NCBI RefSeq assembly: GCF_002979455.1
Contig: NZ_PCOU01000002.1
Coordinates: 186,001 to 250,000 of the forward strand
Reading direction: 5' to 3'
DNA length: 64,000 nt
Source: Chryseobacterium sp. MYb7
GTDB taxonomy: Bacteria > Bacteroidota > Bacteroidia > Flavobacteriales > Weeksellaceae
Positions within the stretch are counted from its first letter, which is position 1, and each line of letters starts with the position of its first letter. The notes beneath the pieces are model-generated. The model was not told the DNA's origin, searched no databases, and saw nothing but the letters and a program-made list of their open reading frames with translations. Position numbers and translations under genes: made by a program. This document shows positions 16,717 through 23,019 of the stretch, in pieces.

Positions 16717-17102
16717 TTTTTTTCGATTTTAAAATTAATATTTATTTAATTCTAAAAAAACATTTGTGCACTCGTGTTTTTTATTGAATTGCTAATCTAT
16801 AAATAAAAAAATAATTAATCAAGTGTTTTTTTTTATTTTTAACGATATTTAACGTTGTCATTTGGTTTTTACAATCTATACCTGCAGGGCGACAAAAACT
16901 TGACGTATTTTTTTTTTCAAATTTTCCCGATTAAGAGTGTTTGAATTGGTTTGATAATGATTAGAGTATGATTAATTATGAGATAAATTAAGAGTATGTA
17001 TTGGTACTATCTTGCAGATTCTTTGTTAACCCCTCTTTTCATCGGTGTTTACAGAGATTAAAACACAAGCCCCAACCCATAAGGTCAAGGCTCTGTTTTT
17101 TA
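16717..17102. promoter_or_regulatory. promoter region of the bacteriocin cassette
   Basis: 385 AT-rich bases without an ORF. The minus-strand promoter for the peptide must lie in the first 200 bases, but I see no exact TAnnTTTG box. At about 17066-17097 the minus strand has a GU-rich hairpin (AGCCTTGACC with GGTTGGGGCT) followed by U-rich sequence, a plausible terminator for the lipoprotein gene ending at 17103. Confidence 0.4.
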
Positions 17103-17555
17103 CTACATTTTTACTAAGTCAAACCATGTTCCGTTACTGTTGTCTTTCCACTGTATGTGGGTTGCAGAAACTTTCCTGAACTCAAAACTTTGTGTTGTGG
17201 TTGTGATGTTGTATTTAACAGTAAAGTTATACTGCGTACTGCTGTTAATAGTCTCATCAACATTTCCACCGTTCGGACTTGATTTGATTGTTCCCGTCAT
17301 GCTCTGTTCGCTTACACCTGTTACGAGTAGTATAAAATCATCTGCTGTAAACTTATACAGTTTATTTGAGGTTGTCCCATTTGTAACGCCCCATGTTCCC
17401 TGAATCCATGTTGGCGGATGAAAATATTGAGTTGTTGCAGGTTGTTGATTGGTTGGGGGGTTATCATCGTCATTGTTGTTTGAGCAACTTACAGTTAATA
17501 ATGTTGCTGTTAGTGATAATGTTGTAAAAAGTATTCTTTTTGCTGTTTTTTTCAT
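17103..17555 (-). CDS. lipoprotein of unknown function
   Basis: 150 residues from the ATG at 17555, chosen because MKKTAKRILFTTLSLTATLL is a typical signal peptide; the open frame extends upstream to 17621 but overlaps the neighbouring gene. The lipobox is TVSC, followed by an Asn/Asp/Pro linker (SNNNDDDNPPTNQQ). The mature part (WIQGTWGV, then YKFTADDFILL, then a beta-rich C-terminus ending GTWFDLVKM) looks like a small beta-barrel of the lipocalin-like kind found in Bacteroidota lipoproteins. It is the last of three minus-strand envelope genes inside the element. Confidence 0.8.
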   Translation of the reverse strand: MKKTAKRILFTTLSLTATLLTVSCSNNNDDDNPPTNQQPATTQYFHPPTWIQGTWGVTNGTTSNKLYKFTADDFILLVTGVSEQSMTGTIKSSPNGGNVDETINSSTQYNFTVKYNITTTTQSFEFRKVSATHIQWKDNSNGTWFDLVKM

Positions 17556-17571
17556 AATTGAAATTTTGATG

Positions 17572-18567
17572 TTAATTATAGTTTTGATTGTTTCTTTTTT
17601 GTTCCTCAACCCACATTTCATGCTCCATTTGTAGCTGTCGGGCTTGTTCGTGTTCTTCGGGAGTAATGCTTTTCCATTCTCTGATAATCTGCTCCTTTTC
17701 TTCTTTGGTCAAGGTTTTTGGAGTAGATGTTTGATTATTAGATACGGTGGTGTTACGGATTTTAGAGATTCGTTCTTTTTCCTGACTTGCTTGTGCGTAG
17801 CTGTCGAATCTCATCATATATCTTTCAAGAATGTTTTTGTCAAACAGATAGGCATTGCATTTAGCCTGTGTATCGTCTAAAATCATATACTCTTCATCCG
17901 TGTTAATGATGTAAGGTGTGTTAAATATTCCTGTTACAATTACAGATTCTTTCCCGAAATATTTGTCTTTTACCTTGAAGACTACAAATGAGTGTTTTAC
18001 GGCTGTTTCAGGTGGGTTTTGAGGGATTGGTATATTTGGGTTGTTTAAGGCTGTTTTTGTTGTGTCTATAACTGTTTTAGAGGTTGTGATTGGTTCTTGT
18101 TTAGTTTTGTCACAACTGATACCTAATATTGGCAGAATCAGAATCAAAACCTTTAGACGGTATCTTTTAAAAAACAGTGCGATGAGTGTGTATGCTAACC
18201 AAAACAACAGGAGATATTTGTAATCGCTAAAAACAGATTTTGCGTATAACACGCCTTTATTAGAGTAGCTCTTGAACTCAGAATCATACAGTAGCTCACT
18301 ACACATCATTCCGTTTGTAGGTAAGTCTATCTTTGTTCCGAATGGCGTTGTTTGGTACAATGCGCCTACGGGAGTTGTTCGGGTATCATATTCCTGACTT
18401 AAAATTATTTTCCCATCAGGAGTATAATTAGACAAGTTACTAGTATTTGGAATGTATGAAAATATACTGAAATGTTGAACTGCAAAAACTGTTACAAATG
18501 CTAGTACAGAACCTATCAGCACTGATTTAGGTATATTGCGGTCAACGTGAATAGTTTTCTTTTCCAT
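17572..18567 (-). CDS. membrane protein of unknown function with an internal lipobox-like segment
   Basis: 331 residues. One membrane segment lies at about 15-34, then a periplasmic stretch (35-115), then a hydrophobic pair at about 117-150. The second ends LILPILGISCDK, which looks like a lipoprotein signal with Cys152, preceded by KRYRLK. The C-terminal half has a beta-rich domain (190-245) and a charged helical tail rich in Glu, Gln and Arg. It may be a genuine polytopic protein or a fusion of a membrane protein with a former lipoprotein. It overlaps nothing but lies 2 bases from the upstream secreted-protein gene, so they are co-transcribed. Confidence 0.75.
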   Translation of the reverse strand: MEKKTIHVDRNIPKSVLIGSVLAFVTVFAVQHFSIFSYIPNTSNLSNYTPDGKIILSQEYDTRTTPVGALYQTTPFGTKIDLPTNGMMCSELLYDSEFKSYSNKGVLYAKSVFSDYKYLLLFWLAYTLIALFFKRYRLKVLILILPILGISCDKTKQEPITTSKTVIDTTKTALNNPNIPIPQNPPETAVKHSFVVFKVKDKYFGKESVIVTGIFNTPYIINTDEEYMILDDTQAKCNAYLFDKNILERYMMRFDSYAQASQEKERISKIRNTTVSNNQTSTPKTLTKEEKEQIIREWKSITPEEHEQARQLQMEHEMWVEEQKRNNQNYN

Positions 18568-18569
18568 GA

Positions 18570-18962
18570 TTATCTAGCTTTTCTATAATTGGAATTGTTT
18601 TCCAAGTCCGCAATCATGGTCATGAATATCATAAAATAGTCAGAATCTTTCATAAATGTTTCTTTGGATATATTTTGGATATTCTCATAATACAGTTTGT
18701 AACTGCTCTCAGTTCCAAGTTTATGGTCAAGGTAAGCGGAATTAATACAATTTTGTCTTAGTGCGTTTTCATTATAGATTTTTGAAATCAGCACGGGAAT
18801 TACTTCTGTGCCGTCTTTGAACTTGTAATTTAACCCGTAGTTTCGGAGTTGGTAATACTTATTTAGATAATCTGTTTTAGAAAGATTGTTGCAATCAAAT
18901 TTTTCTTGTGAGAATACTGTTACACCTGTTAACAGTACGAGAGAAATAAAGACTTTTTTCAT
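18570..18962 (-). CDS. small secreted protein of unknown function
   Basis: 130 residues with a signal peptide (MKKVFISLVLLTGVTVFSQ). The mature part has two Cys (FDCNNLSK and LRQNCINS) that could form a disulfide, and many Tyr and Asn. I do not recognise a family. It is the first gene of a three-gene minus-strand run with the membrane protein and lipoprotein that follow, so the three may act together in the envelope. Confidence 0.75.
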   Translation of the reverse strand: MKKVFISLVLLTGVTVFSQEKFDCNNLSKTDYLNKYYQLRNYGLNYKFKDGTEVIPVLISKIYNENALRQNCINSAYLDHKLGTESSYKLYYENIQNISKETFMKDSDYFMIFMTMIADLENNSNYRKAR

Positions 18963-18997
18963 AGTGATTTATTGTATCACTCAGTCCCTAAAGTGAA

Positions 18998-19163
18998 AGG
19001 TTATTAATGCAGAAAGCGTGGGACTAAGCCTTATTGGTCTCAGGCATCGCCAAACGCCCCACCCCAAAATAAGTTTAGCCCACGCCATAGCGTGAGCATT
19101 AACCTATTATTCATTTGAGGTGTGTACTTTAAAATTGGCGATTTTGAGACACTCAAATAATAG
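18998..19163. repeat. two consecutive long imperfect hairpins
   Basis: The first hairpin spans 18998-19105. Its outer stem is AGGTTATTAATGC with GCATTAACCT, and its inner stem is GCGTGGG plus CTAA (19016-19027) with TTTAG plus CCCACGC (19074-19085). The loop is GC-rich compared with its surroundings. The second spans about 19107-19162, pairing a TATTCATTTGAGGTGT stretch with ACACTCAAATAATA. The pair lies in a 275-base non-coding gap. A single-strand or transfer origin, or a structured RNA, would each fit. Confidence 0.6.
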
Positions 19164-19237
19164 CTAACGCTTTATATTTTTTCGATAAAATTCAGCTACA
19201 AATATATAAAATTTGCAGTTCTATAAAACTGAATTGC

Positions 19238-19639
19238 TTATTTTTTATACCTTATCATTAAAAGTTTTGTATCGGTCTTTTCGATATTAAGTTCATTTCT
19301 TAAATCACTTCTCAAGTCTTCTAATATTTTATTGAGATTTGCGTTACCTTCAACTTTGATTGCATTAGCGATTTGTTCTGCATATTTAATTTGAGTATTT
19401 GTGCCAAATAATTGAATTAAAGCAATTGGTTTTTCCATAAACTCAATAAATTCCTCTTCATTTATATTTCTGTTTGAAGCATATTCTAATTTTTTCCACG
19501 CCTCAATCAAATAGTTTATTCGTAAATCTTTTTTTTTATTTTCTAAATCTCTACGTTGGGTAAATCTATGCAACATAAACCAACCTATTATTGTAGTTAA
19601 AGATGTTATTAGTAAAGGAAGTAATAGTTGTAAATTCAT
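19238..19639 (-). CDS. small membrane-anchored protein of unknown function
   Basis: 133 residues. An N-terminal membrane segment (LLLPLLITSLTTIIGWFML) is followed by a basic stretch (HRFTQRRDLENKKKDLR) and a helical cytoplasmic domain. The arrangement is like that of the third gene of the Hachiman operon, but I see no sequence match. It stands alone on the minus strand between the hairpin region and a long non-coding stretch before ardA. Confidence 0.7.
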   Translation of the reverse strand: MNLQLLLPLLITSLTTIIGWFMLHRFTQRRDLENKKKDLRINYLIEAWKKLEYASNRNINEEEFIEFMEKPIALIQLFGTNTQIKYAEQIANAIKVEGNANLNKILEDLRSDLRNELNIEKTDTKLLMIRYKK

Positions 19640-20435
19640 GTAATGTTTTTTTGATTAGCAGCTATATGACAAAAGTAGAGATTTTCATTTGTAAATTTTA
19701 TAATAAAAAACGGTTGCAGGGTGGTAAGTAATCTTTACGGTTTGGTCGGGATGTAAAAAAGCTGTAATCATAGCAAGTGTACTTTTGTCAATATGTATCT
19801 ACCTATTTACCCCAAAACAAAAAAGTCCCTCGATGAAACGAAAGACTTAAAAACACAAATGATGAAAAAAAAATATTTTTCAGGTACTAATCTATCACTT
19901 TTTGTTGGTTCATACAAAGCATTTCGGAAAACTAAGGTAAACGGTTTGTGGTACTTTGGTTGATTGATATTTTTTTTAGCAGACTTACAGGGAAAATGTA
20001 TAATACTTGGGTTACTATTTACACCAACCCCGTCAAATTTTAATGTAAAAACATCCCCCTATGTCAAATCTCAAAATTTTCATATAGGCATCCCGACAAT
20101 CCCTACTATACAAAGAGTGGATATAGGTCGATACGTTTTTTTCCAACCGCCCCTATCAAGGATTTTAGATTTTTGGCAACTGTTTTTGTTTCTCCTACAC
20201 TCGGAGTGGTTAAAAAGTTTTTAACTAACCTCGGAAGTATTGATTTTTTTGAGTAAAAAGTACCTGAAACACTTGTGTTTATGGGCTTTTTGTTGTATAT
20301 TTATACATCTTTACAAGCTACTTTTAGCCTTGTGTCTTTGGGTACAAGGTTCAATATAAAAAACAAAAATGCCTAGAAGTACGGGAATACAACTAGGCGT
20401 ATCAATAAATTTTAACTCATCTAAAACTTATTAAC
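19640..20435. other. long non-coding region before ardA
   Basis: Nearly 800 bases without a convincing ORF, unusual in so compact an element. It contains TTTACGGTTTG (19734-19744) and GTAAACGGTTT (19937-19947); the latter recurs after ardA at 20980-20990 as the palindrome GTAAACGGTTTAC. Just before ardA lie CCTTGT/ACAAGG (20328-20349) and GCCTAG/CTAGGC (20371-20398) hairpins. A replication or transfer origin could be located here; this is inference. Confidence 0.4.
20328..20398 (+). promoter_or_regulatory. ardA leader hairpins
   Basis: Two small stems precede ardA: CCTTGT with ACAAGG around GGGTACAAGG (20340-20349), and GCCTAG (20371-20376) with CTAGGC (20393-20398). GGGTACAAGG and an AACTAGGC string also occur in the leader of the polymerase gene, so the two genes may share a control mechanism. 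Confidence 0.4.
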
Positions 20436-20966
20436 ATGACAAATTTACGAAATTGTCTTGATACTACGAGTATCTATGTATCAACGTACGCTAAGTACAA
20501 TAATTCAAGCCTGTATGGCAAATGGCTTAACCTCGGAGATTATTCTGATTTTGAAGAATTACGACAGGTAATGTATGAACTGCATTCTGATGAATCTGAC
20601 CCTGAATTTTTATTTTCCGATTATGAGGGTTGTTCTCTATTTGAAAAATTGAGATTGATAGGGGAAAGTTTTTTATCTCCCGAAATTTACGATATTGCAG
20701 AGCAAATAAATGAATCTGAGTATGATTCAGAAGTTTTTGAAGCCTGTTTAGATTGCTTAGGGAGTATAGATTTTCAAAGTCTCCTTGAATATGTAAATAA
20801 CTTCTATTACGGTGAATATGCAAATGATATTGAGTTCGTGGAATATTTATATGAAAATGATATACCGTTCAATCTGCCTAGCTTTGTTGTGATTGATTGG
20901 GAAGCCACGGCACGTAATATTATGTATGATTATTTTGAATCGAACGGACATTACTTTAAATCGTAG
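20436..20966 (+). CDS. ardA: ArdA-family antirestriction protein
   Basis: 176 residues, strongly acidic. The N-terminus IYVSTYAKYNNSSLYGKWLN with LGDYSDFEEL and the later DPEFLFSDYE are hallmarks of ArdA. ArdA folds into an elongated dimer that mimics the charge and bend of B-form DNA and inhibits type I restriction enzymes (and some modification activity). On a mobile element it protects incoming unmodified DNA on entry into a new host. It is the last gene before the tRNA, at the end opposite the integrase. Confidence 0.92.
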   Translation: MTNLRNCLDTTSIYVSTYAKYNNSSLYGKWLNLGDYSDFEELRQVMYELHSDESDPEFLFSDYEGCSLFEKLRLIGESFLSPEIYDIAEQINESEYDSEVFEACLDCLGSIDFQSLLEYVNNFYYGEYANDIEFVEYLYENDIPFNLPSFVVIDWEATARNIMYDYFESNGHYFKS

Positions 20967-21050
20967 TATTTGTATTACAGTAAACGGTTTACAATTCAGA
21001 TAGATTTAATTAAGTTTAAATAGCTTTTAAAAAGCGTATTTTGGAAATTC

Positions 21051-21069
21051 GGATACAAAAACGGATACA
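21051..21069 (+). repeat. paired GGATACA motifs inside attR (putative integrase arm sites)
   Basis: GGATACA at 21051-21057 and 21063-21069, with the same 12-base spacing and orientation as the pair at 6599-6617. The flanking bases also match in part (GGATACAAAA-CGGATACA). The near-identity of the two end motifs supports a role in recombination. Confidence 0.6.
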
Positions 21070-21072
21070 AAA

Positions 21073-21124
21073 ATAAAAAAGAGAATTTGTAATTAATTGG
21101 TTTCCAATGTTTTACAAAATTCTC
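21073..21124 (-). terminator. terminator of tRNA-Arg supplied by the element
   Basis: On the minus strand an 11-base arm (21114-21124) pairs with GAGAATTTGT's complement at 21081-21090 with one bulge, followed by a U-rich run from the A-rich sequence at 21070-21080. It lies directly downstream of the tRNA 3' end and inside the element. Confidence 0.6.
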
Positions 21125-21135
21125 TTTTAAAATTT

Positions 21136-21151
21136 AGTGACCTCGACAGGA
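21136..21151. repeat. attR: 16-bp tRNA-Arg 3' end repeat
   Basis: Identical to 6467-6482. Here it is part of the intact tRNA gene, whose 3' end it rebuilds, so tRNA function is kept after insertion. Confidence 0.88.
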
Positions 21152-21211
21152 TTCAAACCTGTAACCTTCTGAGCCGTAATCAGATGCGCTATTCAGTTGC
21201 GCCACGAGGCC
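21138..21211 (-). tRNA. tRNA-Arg (anticodon ACG)
   Basis: 74 bases. On the minus strand it starts GGCCTCG and ends CGAGGTC plus discriminator A, forming a 7-bp acceptor stem with one G-U pair. The anticodon arm is TCTGA TTACGGC TCAGA, giving anticodon ACG. The T arm has GGTTTGAATC. CCA is not encoded. It is the integration site of the element on its 3' side. Confidence 0.95.
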
Positions 21212-21271
21212 TTGTGTTACCTTGTTGTTTAAAGGTTTGCAAATATAGCACTTTTTTCCGTTCTTTGAAAG

Positions 21272-22318
21272 ATGAAACAAAGAATTTTACTTTTATTTAC
21301 GGTTTTCGCGCTAACAGCTTGTAAAAGAGAATCAAAAATTTCGTCCTCAGATTGGACTAATATCTCTGCCCGTACGCAATTTAAGGAACATGACGGAGTT
21401 CTGGATCTAAAATCGGGAAATTTCACGTATAATTTTAAGCAAAATCAAACTCCATTTAAGAAAATCATCCTGCTTAATGCAAGTATGGCCGGATATATTT
21501 CAGAGCTTGGAGCAGAAAGTTTGATTATAGGGGTTTCAAGTCCGGAGTATATTTATTCCGAAAAAATCCAGAACCTGATTAAAGAAGGAAAAATTCAAAA
21601 CGTAGGAAGTGAACAGAAATATGATGTGGAAAAGATCATTTCGATGAAGCCGGATGCTATTTTTACCAATCATATTGCCAGTTTTGATAATACCTATGAA
21701 CTGTTGAAAAACAATGGAATTCAAGTGATATTTCTGGATGAATATATGGAGCAGAAGCCTTTGGAAAAAACAGCTTACATTAAGCTTTTCGGAGAATTAT
21801 TAGGAAAAGAGAAAGAAGCTGATACTAAATATAAGGAAGTTGAGAAAAACTATAATGATTTGAAGAAGCTTGCTTCCACAGCTAAAGAAAAACCTGTTGT
21901 TCTTGCCAACGAAATATATGGCGATGTCTGGTACCTGCCTGGCGGAAATACTTCCGTTGCCCACTATATTTCTGATGCCAATGCCAATTATATCATGAAG
22001 GATAATAAAGATGAAAAAGCTTTGACAATGAGTTTTGAAGAAGTATATGCCAAAGCCGGAGGGGTACAGTACTGGGTGAATGCAGGAAGTCACACTTCAA
22101 AAAAAGAAATGCTGGGCATGAATCCTTTCTATGGAAAGCTGGATGTATTCAATAAAGGGAAGATCTATACCATAGCTGGAAAAGAAAATTTAAAAGCAAA
22201 TGATTTCTTCGAAAGTGGCGTTGTAAGAGCAGATTTGATCCTTAAAGACTATATCAAGATCTTTCATCCTGAACTTTTACCGGAATATCAGCTTACTTAT
22301 ATGAAAGAATTGCAGTAA
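21272..22318 (+). CDS. periplasmic binding lipoprotein of an ABC importer (BtuF/FepB-like)
   Basis: 348 residues. The signal peptide ends in the lipobox LTAC with Cys17. The mature protein has the helical-backbone binding-protein fold: an N-lobe with IILLNASMAGYISELGAESLIIGVSSPEYIY, a connecting helix (LEKTAYIKLFGELLGKEKEADTKYKEVEKNY) and a C-lobe. Such proteins bind cobalamin, haem or siderophore-iron. No permease or ATPase gene is adjacent, so the ligand is not decided; vitamin B12 or an iron complex are the main options. It is the first gene beyond the tRNA and therefore chromosomal. Confidence 0.82.
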   Translation: MKQRILLLFTVFALTACKRESKISSSDWTNISARTQFKEHDGVLDLKSGNFTYNFKQNQTPFKKIILLNASMAGYISELGAESLIIGVSSPEYIYSEKIQNLIKEGKIQNVGSEQKYDVEKIISMKPDAIFTNHIASFDNTYELLKNNGIQVIFLDEYMEQKPLEKTAYIKLFGELLGKEKEADTKYKEVEKNYNDLKKLASTAKEKPVVLANEIYGDVWYLPGGNTSVAHYISDANANYIMKDNKDEKALTMSFEEVYAKAGGVQYWVNAGSHTSKKEMLGMNPFYGKLDVFNKGKIYTIAGKENLKANDFFESGVVRADLILKDYIKIFHPELLPEYQLTYMKELQ

Positions 22319-22333
22319 ATCGTAGTATTTGCT

Positions 22334-22341
22334 TATTTTTG
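22334..22341 (+). promoter_or_regulatory. promoter of mtgA (-7 box)
   Basis: TATTTTTG matches the Bacteroidota -7 consensus TAnnTTTG, and TTG at 22310-22312 is 21 bases upstream as a -33 element. The predicted transcript start near 22348 supports the mtgA start at 22362 rather than the earlier in-frame codon. Confidence 0.6.
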
Positions 22342-22361
22342 CCTTTCCTTGTTATCAAATT

Positions 22362-23006
22362 ATGTGGAAAAAAATTAAACAGCTTATCTTCATCATTCTT
22401 GTTTTGAATGTAGTCTTTATTATCTGGGGCAGATTCTTTAATCCGCCAATCACACTTACCCAGATAGGAGGGCTTTTTGAATATGGAAAACTGCACAGGG
22501 ATTATATTTCCTATGACGAGATGGGAAGCAATGTGAAAAAGGCAGTAATAGCCTCTGAAGATCAGAAATTCTTTGATCATGACGGCTTTGATTATACAGC
22601 CATCGAAAAAGCGATGAAAAACAATGAGAAAGGCAAAAAAATAAGAGGCGGAAGCACCATTTCCCAGCAGACCGCAAAAAATGTATTTCTTTGGCAGGGC
22701 AGAAGCTGGGTAAGAAAAGGGTTGGAAGCAGTCTATACCTTTATCATCGAGAAAGTATGGACTAAAGATATTATCCTTGAAAGATACCTGAACTCCATTG
22801 AAATGGGGCGGGGAGTATTTGGAGTGGAAGCTGCTGCACAATATTATTTTGGAAAATCATCCAAAGAGCTAAGTACTTCAGATGCAGCATGGATTGCCGC
22901 TGTATTGCCTAATCCGAAGAAATATGATCCTAAAAATCCGTCCCCTTATTTAAGAAAGAAACACAATTGGATCATGAGACAGATGAGGAATGTGAGTTTG
23001 AAATAG
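22362..23006 (+). CDS. mtgA: monofunctional peptidoglycan glycosyltransferase
   Basis: 214 residues from MWKKIKQL at 22362, which gives an N-terminal membrane anchor (LIFIILVLNVVFIIWG); a start at 22329 would place 11 extra residues before it and precede the likely transcript start. GT51 motifs are clear: ASEDQKFFDHDGFD with catalytic Glu66, GGSTISQQTAKNVFLW, and the later RYLNSIEMGRGVFGVEAAAQ. It polymerises lipid II into glycan strands without a transpeptidase domain. Length is normal for the family. Confidence 0.93.
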   Translation: MWKKIKQLIFIILVLNVVFIIWGRFFNPPITLTQIGGLFEYGKLHRDYISYDEMGSNVKKAVIASEDQKFFDHDGFDYTAIEKAMKNNEKGKKIRGGSTISQQTAKNVFLWQGRSWVRKGLEAVYTFIIEKVWTKDIILERYLNSIEMGRGVFGVEAAAQYYFGKSSKELSTSDAAWIAAVLPNPKKYDPKNPSPYLRKKHNWIMRQMRNVSLK

Positions 23007-23019
23007 TATCTTTGTACTA

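Larger units (their letters stand above)
6467..21151. mobile_element. integrative element in tRNA-Arg(ACG), about 14.7 kb
   Basis: The element is bounded by 16-bp direct repeats of the tRNA 3' end and has matching paired GGATACA motifs just inside both ends. It encodes a tyrosine integrase, HTH (Xis-like) protein, ParB-like protein, polymerase with family-A motifs, and ArdA antirestriction protein. Cargo is a bacteriocin export cassette and unknown envelope genes. No relaxase, coupling protein or conjugation genes are present, so it is not a self-transmissible ICE; it may be mobilisable or passively transferred. An autonomous replication phase driven by the polymerase is an inference. Confidence 0.82.

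Noticed and set aside
19964..20224. 86-residue open frame in the ardA upstream region
   Set aside because: Pro/Phe-rich sequence without family pattern, and no promoter. I treat the region as non-coding, possibly an origin.
6467..21151. The element as a conjugative ICE
   Set aside because: No relaxase, coupling ATPase or mating-pair genes are present between the att sites.
22293..22841. 182-residue open frame antisense to mtgA
   Set aside because: mtgA on the other strand has clear GT51 motifs; the antisense frame has no recognisable domain.
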